From Bradyrhizobium sp. LLZ17 (GTDB lineage: Bacteria > Pseudomonadota > Alphaproteobacteria > Rhizobiales > Xanthobacteraceae), in contig NZ_CP165734.1 of the NCBI RefSeq assembly GCF_041200145.1, positions 4,712,001 through 4,776,000 on the forward strand: a stretch of DNA of 64,000 nucleotides, in the 5' to 3' direction. Position numbers and translations under genes: made by a program. Positions 47,366-55,920 of this stretch are shown here, one piece after another. How positions within the stretch are numbered: the stretch's first letter is position 1; every line of letters starts with the position of its first letter. The notes beneath the pieces were generated by a model. That model worked only from the letters and a program-made list of their open reading frames with translations. It ran no database searches and was not told the origin of the DNA.

Positions 47366-47574
47366 ATGGTTTTTTGGGAACTCGTCATTCTTATTGGCGC
47401 GGCTTATCTAGGGACCGGATTCGTATATGCCCGGCTGCGGTCATTAGAGACACCTGATTTGCCCGGGCCGCCGTCATTCTGAAAGGGCCAGTAGAGACCA
47501 TTTCTAATTCGGAATTTTCTTACTGGCTAATGTTCGCGCTGCTCGTGTTAGGCGTCATTTATAAATACTTGTAG
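47366..47574 (+). pseudogene. Small two-helix membrane protein, apparently frameshifted
   Basis: ATG 47366 (GGAG upstream) gives MVFWELVILIGAAYLGTGFV and ARLRSLETPDLPGP before a TGA at 47480. Another frame reads ILKGPVETISNSEFSYWLMF then ALLVLGVIYKYL to TAG 47572. The two hydrophobic halves would form one 65-residue protein after a one-base shift near 47465-47475. The first half could be complete by itself (38 residues). Tentative. Confidence 0.4.
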
Positions 47575-47975
47575 GGCTGATCCCTTGTGGCGCAGTCGAT
47601 TTATCAACGTCGCCTCTTGGCCCTTAGCGGAAGTGGCCGGGCCGTTTCCCGCGTCCGCCTTGATCCGAAGCGGACGCGAGACTGACGGACACCCAATCAG
47701 AACGCGGCCCATCAGATACTTCCGTTGCTGGTGGTACGTCGAGGCTGCTCCGAATTTGCAAGAGACCACGTTCGGAAGACACCGAAACGTCTCGCGAAAA
47801 TTCGAGCGTTACAATGGGCCGACGGTGACGCGAGTCGCTCACTGCGCAAAATACCCTACAACTGCCGATACATTCGCGCATTTTGGGCGTCAAAACTTTT
47901 GACGACAATCGCTAGTTGTTCTCCCGGCCCGTCTGGGCGTACCCTAACGGGACACAACGTGAGCAGTCCGAAGTC
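47575..47975. other. About 400 bp without a supported gene
   Basis: Neither strand has a frame with coding character or ribosome sites. The end of the region precedes the right-hand module and probably holds its promoter. No clear -35/-10 pair was identified. Confidence 0.4.
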
Positions 47976-48203
47976 ATGACGCAACATGCAAAGAACGTTC
48001 TCGCCGTTTCGCAGGTTGAAGCCGCAAGTATGCTGCGGATCAATCGTCGGAAGATCACTGCCGCCGTTCGCAGTGGTGAGTTGCCGCTGCATCAACTGCC
48101 GGGCTCTCACGCCAGCCGAATTCTCGTCTCGGCTCTGGAGGACTGGGTGAAGTCGTGGCCACGGAAGCCGCGCACTCGGTCAGGAAAGGGAGAGGTCAAA
48201 TGA
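47976..48203 (+). CDS. HTH DNA-binding protein (excisionase-like)
   Basis: 75 residues from ATG 47976. VLAVSQVEAASMLRINRRKI then TAAVRSGELPLHQLPGSHASR is a winged HTH of the MerR/excisionase type (helix-turn-helix with an inserted wing and SALEDWVKS tail). Probably regulates the rightward module that starts here. Stop overlaps the next ATG by ATGA. Confidence 0.7.
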   Translation: MTQHAKNVLAVSQVEAASMLRINRRKITAAVRSGELPLHQLPGSHASRILVSALEDWVKSWPRKPRTRSGKGEVK

Positions 48204-48715
48204 AGTCACCGCTTGAAGTGATCCGGGCAAAGCTCGCCCCGTTGTTGAAGCCATCGGCTATACCCGACGCTGAGGCATGTGCGGCCGACTTTGTCGGCGG
48301 CACGTATGCCGGCGAGGCCTTCGCGCTCGGCACCACGACCGAGGAATTCTGCACGCGCGAGTTCATCGCGAAGCATCGCCAGCACTGGCTTAACGACTCG
48401 GTGTCCCTCGCCGACCTCATTGCGGCCGCCTGCGCTGGTCCAATCAACCTGAAAGCCCGCGGCGAGCTTCTGGCCAAGGTCGGCCAGGAGCGCTTCGCGG
48501 CCATTCTTCGAGAGCACGGCTGCACCGCGATGAAAAATGGCGTGAAGCTCGACAACTCGCCGGAAGCGATCTCAAAGAATCCGTGGCACCCGGCATACAA
48601 AGGCGACCGCATTGCCGCGCAAAGCTCCGTCATAAAAAGTATGGGCACGCGTGTGGCCGCGGGTCTTGCTAAGAGCGCAGGGGTTACGCTCGCGGGCACC
48701 CCGCTGAGGAGTTGA
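48200..48715 (+). CDS. Protein of unknown function, island module
   Basis: 171 residues from ATG 48200, coupled to the HTH gene by ATGA. N-terminal helix (SPLEVIRAKLAPLLKPSAIP) then a mixed region with LADLIAAACAGPINLKARGE and a C-terminal ISKNPWHPAYKGDRIAAQSS. No family recognised. Its basic C-terminal half resembles phage-encoded small structural or scaffolding-type proteins only loosely. Confidence 0.6.
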   Translation: MKSPLEVIRAKLAPLLKPSAIPDAEACAADFVGGTYAGEAFALGTTTEEFCTREFIAKHRQHWLNDSVSLADLIAAACAGPINLKARGELLAKVGQERFAAILREHGCTAMKNGVKLDNSPEAISKNPWHPAYKGDRIAAQSSVIKSMGTRVAAGLAKSAGVTLAGTPLRS

Positions 48716-48718
48716 TCC

Positions 48719-49033
48719 ATGTCGGTTCGCAAAACGACCCTGCTCCACGGCGCACCGAAACGCCCCACGGCACCCGCACCGCATCCAGGCATGAAGCACG
48801 CTGCGGTTATCGGCGGGGAGAAGGTGATGATCGGCGGCGTGACACCGACGCAGGTCGGCCACATGCTCCGCGGCGATGAGGTCCATCGGCCATCACGCGG
48901 CAAGCACCTGCCGCCTGTGGAGACCAACCCCGGCACTCGCTCGCGCCGTAGCGATGCCCCCGCTGGTATGGTCGCGCCGGCTGCGATCGTCGACCGCGCT
49001 GCGCCCGGCGCCGTCAAGTCGCGACGCGTTTAG
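48719..49033 (+). CDS. Small basic, Pro/Gly-rich protein of unknown function
   Basis: 104 residues, very basic (SVRKTTLLHGAPKRPTAPAP, HPSRGKHLPPVETNPGTRSR) and likely disordered except around GEKVMIGGVTPTQVGHMLRG. It may bind nucleic acid. Starts 3 bp after the previous gene. Confidence 0.55.
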   Translation: MSVRKTTLLHGAPKRPTAPAPHPGMKHAAVIGGEKVMIGGVTPTQVGHMLRGDEVHRPSRGKHLPPVETNPGTRSRRSDAPAGMVAPAAIVDRAAPGAVKSRRV

Positions 49034-49148
49034 GTTTGGCTTCGCTCGCCGCGACGGACGGTCGCCCAAGAGCGAAGCCAACTGGCCGGATCGGCGTCTC
49101 TTGAGAGCACCGCCGACCCGCGCATCTGGTGAACTGTGAGTATGAGTC

Positions 49149-49614
49149 ATGGCGACAGGCCGCGTAATCGTGTGGAAAGAAGAGCGCGAGAAGACCGACC
49201 GGTACTTCGGCTTTATCGTTGACGCGGCATTTGGTGATGATTGCCCCAAAGAGGCGAGCGTTCATTTCGACGAACGCTGCCTTGCTTGTGACCCGTCTGA
49301 GATGGCTCCGCGGACGCTCGTGAGTTTCGATTACGATTCCAGGCCGCCTGCGCCTGGTCGCAATCCGCGCGCTCGAAACGTCCGGCCGCTGCCGATGCCG
49401 GTGAAGATCGGCGAGGTCGTGAAGATCAGGCCGAACGACTTCGGCTTCTATGGCTTCCTGCATGCCGATGGCGACGCGCAGGATTATTACTTCACTGACA
49501 GGACGCTCACCGCCGGACGTCGCGATCCACGTCGGGACGCGCGTTCGGTTCTGGCACGATAGCGACGGTAAAAAGCCTCGCGCACGTCGTGTCGAGTTGA
49601 TCGAGGAGGATTGA
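49149..49614 (+). pseudogene. Tandem cold-shock-domain-like protein with a frameshift in the second domain
   Basis: Domain 1 (GRVIVWKEEREKTDRYFGFI with SVHFDERCL) and domain 2 (IGEVVKIRPNDFGFYGFLHA then DGDAQDYYFTDRTLTA) resemble OB-fold cold-shock domains with FGFI and YGFL RNP-type motifs. After TLTA at about 49514 the first frame ends RRDPRRDARSVLAR at a TAG, whereas the other frame continues DVAIHVGTRVRFWHDSDGKK with PRARRVELIEED to TGA 49612-49614, completing domain 2. One extra G near 49515 explains it. Cold-shock-like proteins bind RNA or ssDNA; in an island this may serve replication or counter host responses (inference). Confidence 0.7.
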
Positions 49615-49615
49615 C

Positions 49616-49825
49616 GTGTCTCACAAACAGATTCCACCGCGGCAAGATCGTCGCAGCGTCGGCCGCGCGCCAGTTCGCAAGCATGACGTGCCATGCGTCG
49701 GCACAGAGAAGGCCGCGCCCGGCTTCTTTAACCCCGACATGCCGCGCGGCAAACGCCAACGCGCCGCACTAGAAGCCACCATGGCGAATGCGCGCGCGAA
49801 GCAGAGGAGCCAGAACAATGGATAA
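49616..49825 (+). CDS. Small basic protein of unknown function
   Basis: 69 residues from a GTG at 49616 with GAGGAGG at 6 bp, the best ribosome site of the region. Lys/Arg-rich (SHKQIPPRQDRRSVGRAPVR, MPRGKRQRAALEATMANARA). Likely nucleic-acid binding. The stop of the cold-shock gene lies 1 bp upstream. Confidence 0.6.
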   Translation: MSHKQIPPRQDRRSVGRAPVRKHDVPCVGTEKAAPGFFNPDMPRGKRQRAALEATMANARAKQRSQNNG

Positions 49826-50075
49826 AATCACCGGCTACGGCCAGAACCAATCCGCGGTGCCATCTTCACTGACGCCCGGCGAAGATGTCGAGCGCAATCC
49901 GTACGCTCCACCGCCGCTGAGAGATGCGCGCGAAAGCGCCATAGCCAACGGCGTGAAATCGAACCCACAGGTTCGCAAGATCGATGCGCGGCCGAAAGTC
50001 GCCGCTGCCTACGGCATGCGTGACCGCAGCGCAGACGCGGTGGTGAAGGTCCCGACGAAGACCTCGCATCGATAA
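49818..50075 (+). CDS. Small protein of unknown function
   Basis: 85 residues from ATG 49818, overlapping the previous stop by 8 bp. Hydrophilic, with no motif (ITGYGQNQSAVPSSLTPGED, RKIDARPKVAAAYGMRDRSA). Coupled translation is likely. Confidence 0.5.
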   Translation: MDKITGYGQNQSAVPSSLTPGEDVERNPYAPPPLRDARESAIANGVKSNPQVRKIDARPKVAAAYGMRDRSADAVVKVPTKTSHR

Positions 50076-50186
50076 TTCAGTTTCAGCGATCTTAGCCACC
50101 TTTGATCGCTGATCGGCGCCCGCGGCGAGACCTCCGGGAAGATGTCACCGCCGCGGGCGCACTCCCTCCCAGAAAGGAACGACACA

Positions 50187-50459
50187 ATGTTCTCAATCAT
50201 GAGCGCATGCGGATCACGAGTCCGCCGCGACATCACCGCCGACGAATTGGCGTCGCTTCCAGAGGCTGAGAAGGAAATCGCTCCGCGCTACATATCGGCC
50301 GCACTCGACGCCGAGGAAGCGGCTGACGCGCTGCGCGAAGCCGAGAAAGAGCTTCGTCGCCTTCAAGCCATAGAAGACGCCGCAATCATCGCTTCTCAAT
50401 CCGATCCTGTGCAGGACCATATCGACGCCCTGAAGGCTGTGATCGCCGCAAATCAATAA
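50187..50459 (+). CDS. Small coiled-coil-like protein of unknown function
   Basis: 90 residues from ATG 50187 (AAAGGAA upstream). A long charged helix, ALDAEEAADALREAEKELRR, may form a coiled coil. No family recognised. Confidence 0.55.
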   Translation: MFSIMSACGSRVRRDITADELASLPEAEKEIAPRYISAALDAEEAADALREAEKELRRLQAIEDAAIIASQSDPVQDHIDALKAVIAANQ

Positions 50460-50572
50460 TCGGAAGTTCCTCATTGCTCCGGTCCTCCAACAGCCGGTGC
50501 AAAACTTGCGCGGTCGGGTGAGTTCAGGACAGTCCGCACCCGGCCGCCTCATTTACTCTCGGAGCAATTCTC

Positions 50573-51076
50573 ATGTCCGATCTCGATCTCTCCAAGCTAA
50601 ACGATAAAAATCCGTCGCACTGGACAGAATCCGGCGAACCCTCGCTCGCAGCGGTGAAAGCCATTGTGGGCCGCGCCGTCACGCGCGAGGAAGTGCGGGC
50701 GACCGGCCGCATGCGGAATAAGCCTCCAGCCACAAAGCCGGCCGTGGACCGGGCGCGCCTTATTGCCGAGACTGCCCTCGCGGTGCAGGAGCAAATTCAA
50801 AAGATCGCCAAGCTAAAGGCCCAAGTGAAGGAAAAGAACGCCGCGTTCGCGGCTGTGCATGCCGAGCTGATGCGTGTGACGCCTCCGCCCTCGGTTGAGG
50901 AGGGCATCCGCGAGCACCTTCGCCGCACTGCTGAACACGCTGCCGCCGGCAACGTGGCCGTGCCGGTTGAGTTTAAGCCTGCCAGCAAGCTCGACGCCAT
51001 CATGCAGGGTGCCCCGCGGCGCGGTGCTCACGATGTCACCGGCAACACGCGTCGGGTGCGGGGTCTACTGCGGTGA
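50573..51076 (+). CDS. Coiled-coil protein of unknown function
   Basis: 167 residues (MSDLDLSKLNDKNPSHWTES...). A central coiled coil (EQIQKIAKLKAQVKEKNAAF) and VTREEVRATG segment with HTH-like character; basic C-terminus (GNTRRVRGLLR). It overlaps the next GTG start by 4 bp (GTGA), so the two are coupled. It may cooperate with the terminase-like protein in DNA binding (inference). Confidence 0.6.
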   Translation: MSDLDLSKLNDKNPSHWTESGEPSLAAVKAIVGRAVTREEVRATGRMRNKPPATKPAVDRARLIAETALAVQEQIQKIAKLKAQVKEKNAAFAAVHAELMRVTPPPSVEEGIREHLRRTAEHAAAGNVAVPVEFKPASKLDAIMQGAPRRGAHDVTGNTRRVRGLLR

Positions 51077-51984
51077 AGCGTGATCCTGAGTTGTTGCAAA
51101 AGCTTGTCGACTCCATCGCCGAGTACGGGACGATTGCAAACGCGTGCCGCGCGTGTGGCGTGAGCAAAGCTTCATTCTTCAATTGGTGCAAGCAGTCCGC
51201 GTCGGCCGGTGGCGATGAATTTATGGTTTCGATCGGCGAGGAGCGGATGCCCTTTTTCGAGGCCGTTCGTGCCTCGACTCGTTCTGTAGCATTCGAGGTG
51301 CAAGAAAATTTCCGTTACCGATTGCTCCGCGGGACCGACGAGATCGCACGATTTCAAGGCAAGACCGTTTACAAGCGCGATCCCGCGCTCGATCATTTGT
51401 CGGATCAGGACTTGGAAGATTTGGGCATCACGACGCGCTATCTCCGCGACGCGAACGGCGAATTTATTCCGGAGATGATTCATCACGAGCCGAGCGTGCA
51501 CGGCGTGCTCGCCTTTTTGGCCGCGGAGTTTCCCAAGCAATGGGGCAATAAGAGCACTGTCGAGATCAATCAGCGGTCGACCGGAGTGCAAGTCGTCAAG
51601 CATCAGTTTGCGCCAAAGCCATCTCTCCCGCCTGTGCAAGAGGTTGCCCCGGTTGCCGCGATCGAGCCGCCCATCATTGACGTCGAGTCCGATGACCTTG
51701 CCGACCTACTCGGCGAGGAGCCCATTGCGAACCACGCAGAGACTGTGCCCGTCGCACAGCCTGCGCCGCCAGTCGTTGAGCCTGTATCGGCTCCGCCGTC
51801 ACAGCCAGAGAAAGTCTCCGAGTTGACCCGTGACCTACTAGACAGGCTCGCGCGTCGCCCAGGTGCCGAGCGCGCCGCGCCCATAATCTCATCTCCGATT
51901 TTCCGCCCTGAGGCCGACGATCTCGATCAGCGACGAATAGGCGCCGGGTCAGGTCCGCCGCCGGGTGCTGTTAAAGTGGTGTGA
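51073..51984 (+). CDS. Terminase small subunit-like HTH protein
   Basis: 303 residues from a GTG at 51073. N-terminal HTH (SIAEYGTIANACRACGVSKA SFFNWCKQ style, residues 14-37) then a helical segment and AFLAAEFPKQWGNKSTVEIN, a pattern shared by phage terminase small subunit-like proteins (the W/KxWG..K.xxE region). The C-terminal 130 residues are Pro/Glu-rich and disordered. No large terminase is in the window, so if it works in packaging it would redirect a helper phage; alternatively a regulator. Moderate confidence. Confidence 0.55.
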   Translation: MKRDPELLQKLVDSIAEYGTIANACRACGVSKASFFNWCKQSASAGGDEFMVSIGEERMPFFEAVRASTRSVAFEVQENFRYRLLRGTDEIARFQGKTVYKRDPALDHLSDQDLEDLGITTRYLRDANGEFIPEMIHHEPSVHGVLAFLAAEFPKQWGNKSTVEINQRSTGVQVVKHQFAPKPSLPPVQEVAPVAAIEPPIIDVESDDLADLLGEEPIANHAETVPVAQPAPPVVEPVSAPPSQPEKVSELTRDLLDRLARRPGAERAAPIISSPIFRPEADDLDQRRIGAGSGPPPGAVKVV

Positions 51985-51987
51985 TCA

Positions 51988-52440
51988 ATGGCCGTCGACA
52001 TATTTGAAGAGCTAATTGGAGGCGGTGGGGGCGAAAATCCCCTCGGTCATGCGACGTCCGCGGCACCCGCGTCGGTCGGCGTGCTCGTGGTTCCTGAAAA
52101 GGCACCTTGGGGCCAAGCGTTGCACGTGGAGGAAATGGTTTATCTTCGCACCGCCGACATTCCTCAGGTCGTCTTCGAAAGCGAAGACTCTGACAGCTTT
52201 GAAACCGTTTTCGCGAACGAGATGGAGTTCCGGCTCGCAATGGCTTCACTCACGCGCGTGACCGTTGAGGCCGCGCTCGCGTGGACCGGTGAACGTGTCG
52301 GAGCCGTCTATGCAGCGCACCGCGAGGAAATCGACGCGGCGGCTATAGGCGCCATCGTACAGCCGCCGGGCGCCGACACCGTTCCGCGACGCGCGAAGAT
52401 GCCGCATTCAACCGGCCGCGACCGAGGGCAGAAACGATGA
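51988..52440 (+). CDS. Protein of unknown function, island module
   Basis: 150 residues starting 3 bp after the terminase-like gene. N-terminal Gly-rich start, then alpha/beta segment (VEEMVYLRTADIPQVVFESE, NEMEFRLAMASLTRVTVEAA). C-terminal basic tail. No family recognised. Confidence 0.55.
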   Translation: MAVDIFEELIGGGGGENPLGHATSAAPASVGVLVVPEKAPWGQALHVEEMVYLRTADIPQVVFESEDSDSFETVFANEMEFRLAMASLTRVTVEAALAWTGERVGAVYAAHREEIDAAAIGAIVQPPGADTVPRRAKMPHSTGRDRGQKR

Positions 52441-52601
52441 CCAGCCCGCCGGCCAGTCGGAGCGTAGCCGTGCCTACTCTATCTCACATCCACACTTCGA
52501 TGTCTATCGAATCGTGCTTGCGGTTTCTTCGCAGCGCGATGCGTTCGCATGTCCGCCGTGATCCCCCTCTGCGGCTCTCGATTTCAACAGAGGAGGAACT
52601 C

Positions 52602-52835
52602 ATGACACCCGAGCAAGCTGCACATTTCCGCGCCGTTAAATTTGTCTACCACGTTCACCTCGACAAGGTCGCGGCTGCGCTCCGCAGTCGGCGAAAAGCC
52701 GAGACCGCACTGCGCGGGGTTTGGAAAGACATCCACTTCCGCAACAAAGACCCATACGGGCTCGTGCGCGGAGCAAGCCAGCCGACGCCCACGAAGTTGA
52801 TCGACCCCGCAGAGCTTCCGAGGTACGTCCAGTGA
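52602..52835 (+). CDS. Small helical protein of unknown function
   Basis: 77 residues from ATG 52602, chosen because AGGAGGA lies 6 bp upstream; the frame is open from 52437 but that part looks non-coding. Helical, basic (RAVKFVYHVHLDKVAAALRS). Stop overlaps the primase GTG (GTGA at 52832), so the two are coupled. Confidence 0.6.
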   Translation: MTPEQAAHFRAVKFVYHVHLDKVAAALRSRRKAETALRGVWKDIHFRNKDPYGLVRGASQPTPTKLIDPAELPRYVQ

Positions 52836-55444
52836 CAGAAACGCTCCCCATCGCGCTCGACTACGTCGCTATCAATCCGGGCCGCTACCTATTCCCGATC
52901 AAAGCCGGCTCCAAATTTCCGCCGCTGATCAAGAACAATCTCGCAGACGCGTCCAATGATCCGGAGCAGCTCACCGCGTGGGCTAAGAAATGGCCCGGCG
53001 CAAATTGGGGCGTCGCACACGCGAAGAGCAGCTTGCTCGTGGTCGACGTCGACCAGAAGACGGGCAAGGAAGGCGAGCGCACCTTCGACGCGCTCGACAT
53101 CGAATACGGCTTCCCGGAGACCGAAGAGAACCGCACACCGAGCGGCGGGCGCCATCTCGTGTACGAGGGCGCGCACGTCTTCGCGCTCGGTGAGAATGGC
53201 TTCGGCAAGGACATCGATTCCCCTAATTACTCGCTGATCCCCGGCAGCGTCCTCGGCGACAACGGCGGCGAATATGTCTCGGTCAAAGCCATCCCAGCGG
53301 CACCCGCACCCGCATGGTTTTATGACGTGCTGCGGGCGGCGAACAGCCGGCTTGCTGATGCGGGTGTGGCAGCCGTCGAGCTTGACAAGCCGGAGAACGT
53401 TGCGTGGGCAGTTGACTTCCTGAAGTTTGACGCGGAGCCCGCTATCGAGAGCAATGGAGGCGACTTCCAGACAGTCAAGATCGCGATGGGTCTCCGCGAC
53501 CGCGGCATCAGCGAGGGGTTGGCTTTCGAGCTGATGGCCGATCACTACAACTCGCGCTGTGAGCCGCGATGGGAGGCCGACGATCTCCGGAAGAAAGTGG
53601 AGAACGGCTTCACCTATGCAAACCAATCTCAGGCGGGCGGCAAGACGGCGGAGGCTGACTTCGCCCAGGAGGCGATTGACGTCTCGATCATCCCAACGCA
53701 AGGCGATCCCGACGTGATCGCGGAGGAGGTTGAGCAGCGCGCCAAGCCGAAGCGTCCGACCGTCAAGGTTTTGCCGGGCCTGCTTCACGACGCGATGGAC
53801 GCAACGCAAGCCATCCTTCTCAAACAGGCAGAGCGCCAGACGAACAAGAATGGTGGCAGCACGATCTCCGATCAAATATTCCAGCGCAGCGGCCACCTCG
53901 TGCGGCTCAATCGGAACCTGCATGTCAAGCGCAAGGGCGGCCGGCTTGTCCCGGCTGATACCCGTGTCGTCGATGGCGTCCTCGTGGACGCACAGTACCA
54001 GGAAGCCAAGGCCCTCACCATTAGGGAGATCAACGCGCCGTGGCTTGCGACCCGGCTCGGTCGCGCTATCGAGTACCTCGGGCCATCAGCCGGCAAGCCG
54101 GGTAAGAAGCCAATCCTCAAGCCGAAGGATGTGCCGCCCAATCTCGTCAAGCAGTTGATCGGCGACGAAACGCAGTGGCAATTCCCGCAGCTCTTCGCGA
54201 TCATCGAAGCGCCCACGTTGCGCGCTGATGGTTCGGTGCTGAGTGAGCCGGGCTATGATCCGCAGTCGGGCATGTTCTTCGACCCGGGCTCAACCGCCTT
54301 CCCGAAGATCAACCCGAACCCATCCGCCGCGGAGGGGCGAGCGGCCGTTCGTTATATCGATGATGAAGTCCTCAGCTCATTCCCGTTTCAGGATGCAGAG
54401 GGTTATGAGGGCGTGTCGCGCTCCGTTGCGCTCGCCATGTTGCTCACCGCACCCGTTCGGCGCATCCTTCCGACCGCGCCTGCGTTTGCTGCGGATTCAA
54501 ACGAGCCTGAAAGCGGCAAGTCCGAGCTTTTGAAAGCAGCCGTTGCGCTGATGACCGGTCGTGAGATCGCCGGCCATCCGTTCAGCGAGAATGAGGAAGA
54601 GCGCCGCAAGGCGATCGGCACGGCCTTCAGCGAGGGACGCCCAGCGCTGCTCTTCGACAACGTGACGTCGGTGATCGAGGGGCCATCGCTGGAGATGGCT
54701 TTGACAATGCCGATCTTCGAGGATCGCAAGCTCGGCAGCCATGAGGGCCTGTCGGCGCCGACAAATACCCTGATGCTCTTCTCAGCAAACCATCTGAGCG
54801 TCGGGGGCAACGGCATGTCGACCCGCATTCTCGCCTCGCGCATCGTCCCGACTAAGTCGCTCCCGGAGCGGTTCGCCGATGGTGACTTCAAACACGACAG
54901 CCTGATCGGCTGGATTATCGAGAACCGTCCGCGGCTGATCGCTGCCGTGCTCACCGCGCTCCGCGCCTTCATCCTCCACGGCCCGAAGGGCGCGAAGCCA
55001 ACCTCCCGCTTTCCAGAGTGGAGCAGGCTGATTGCAAATGCGCTCGTGTGGTACGGCTATCCGGACCCGGTGCGCGGCGGCGATGCCGTGCGCCGCGACG
55101 ACCCCGTGAAGGAAGCTCAGCGCGACGTTTTGCGCGAGTGGCGGGCGCTCTTCGGGTACAGAAGCGTGACCGCAGCAATGGTCCGGGGGTCGGCTGAGAT
55201 GCGCGACGCCGTGGCGGCCTGTGACAAACGCGTTCGTGGTGATGTCTCAAGTCAGCAAATCGCGGCGCAATTGAAGAACCTCGAAGGGGTCCGCCTCGAC
55301 CTGCCTTACATCGTGCAGCGGGTCCCTGACGGTCGAAAGCGTCGCCATGAGGCGCGCTGGGAACTCGTGCCCTCGGGGATGCCAGACGAATTCGAGGGCG
55401 ATGATCCTGAGTTGGATGCGCTGCTGTACGGGACCGGGAGATAA
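52832..55444 (+). CDS. Primase-polymerase / ATPase replication protein of the element
   Basis: 870 residues from a GTG at 52832. N-terminal archaeo-eukaryotic primase-polymerase domain: WGVAHAKSSLLVVDVDQKTG with DVD at 72-74, PSGGRHLVYE at 103-112, and SPNYSLIPGSVLG. A central region of about 300 residues leads to an ATPase with P-loop ESGKSELL at 560-567, Walker B RPALLFDNV at about 603-611 and NTLMLFSANHLSVGGN with TRILASRIVP (sensor-like), as in helicase-type proteins of satellites and plasmids. Probably initiates replication of the excised element. Ends 1 bp before the next gene's flank. Confidence 0.88.
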   Translation: MTETLPIALDYVAINPGRYLFPIKAGSKFPPLIKNNLADASNDPEQLTAWAKKWPGANWGVAHAKSSLLVVDVDQKTGKEGERTFDALDIEYGFPETEENRTPSGGRHLVYEGAHVFALGENGFGKDIDSPNYSLIPGSVLGDNGGEYVSVKAIPAAPAPAWFYDVLRAANSRLADAGVAAVELDKPENVAWAVDFLKFDAEPAIESNGGDFQTVKIAMGLRDRGISEGLAFELMADHYNSRCEPRWEADDLRKKVENGFTYANQSQAGGKTAEADFAQEAIDVSIIPTQGDPDVIAEEVEQRAKPKRPTVKVLPGLLHDAMDATQAILLKQAERQTNKNGGSTISDQIFQRSGHLVRLNRNLHVKRKGGRLVPADTRVVDGVLVDAQYQEAKALTIREINAPWLATRLGRAIEYLGPSAGKPGKKPILKPKDVPPNLVKQLIGDETQWQFPQLFAIIEAPTLRADGSVLSEPGYDPQSGMFFDPGSTAFPKINPNPSAAEGRAAVRYIDDEVLSSFPFQDAEGYEGVSRSVALAMLLTAPVRRILPTAPAFAADSNEPESGKSELLKAAVALMTGREIAGHPFSENEEERRKAIGTAFSEGRPALLFDNVTSVIEGPSLEMALTMPIFEDRKLGSHEGLSAPTNTLMLFSANHLSVGGNGMSTRILASRIVPTKSLPERFADGDFKHDSLIGWIIENRPRLIAAVLTALRAFILHGPKGAKPTSRFPEWSRLIANALVWYGYPDPVRGGDAVRRDDPVKEAQRDVLREWRALFGYRSVTAAMVRGSAEMRDAVAACDKRVRGDVSSQQIAAQLKNLEGVRLDLPYIVQRVPDGRKRRHEARWELVPSGMPDEFEGDDPELDALLYGTGR

Positions 55445-55445
55445 G

Positions 55446-55874
55446 ATGCGCACGCCGTTTGCTCAGAACTTTGCGCGTGCCAACGGCTGGACTTTGGCCC
55501 GCCATGTCGGAAGCGGATCTGCACTCGACGCATTGGCGAGAGCCAGGATCGAGCGCCACCCTCCGCTCGCGCAGCTGTCCTATTACCGGCTGAAGGTCGC
55601 CCGACGACCCGCCGCCATCGCCGTGCACAATACCATTGAGGACCGCGACCGCTTGCGCGAGATCGCCCGCGGCTGGGACCATCTGCGGCTGCACGAGCCT
55701 TCAGCCGGCTCGGATGCGAGCTGGTACGCCCCAGGTGAGACATGGCTTCAAGTCATCACGCGGCCCCAGACTGAAACCATCGTTTGGCCGGCGGCTGATG
55801 AAATGGCTGCCATGGCGAGCGGGCCAAACCGACGAGGCGAGGAGATCGAGCGGGTGCGGCTTTGTTTACCCTAG
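55446..55874 (+). CDS. Protein of unknown function, last island gene
   Basis: 142 residues from ATG 55446 (GGGAGAT upstream), immediately after the primase gene. Contains ARIERHPPLAQLSYYRLKVA and EIARGWDHLRLHEPSAGSDA. No family recognised. Ends 46 bp before the attachment repeat. Confidence 0.6.
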   Translation: MRTPFAQNFARANGWTLARHVGSGSALDALARARIERHPPLAQLSYYRLKVARRPAAIAVHNTIEDRDRLREIARGWDHLRLHEPSAGSDASWYAPGETWLQVITRPQTETIVWPAADEMAAMASGPNRRGEEIERVRLCLP

Positions 55875-55920
55875 CGTTACCCTGAGCCGGCTCGAAACTT
55901 GTGCGTTTTGGGCTAAGTGT

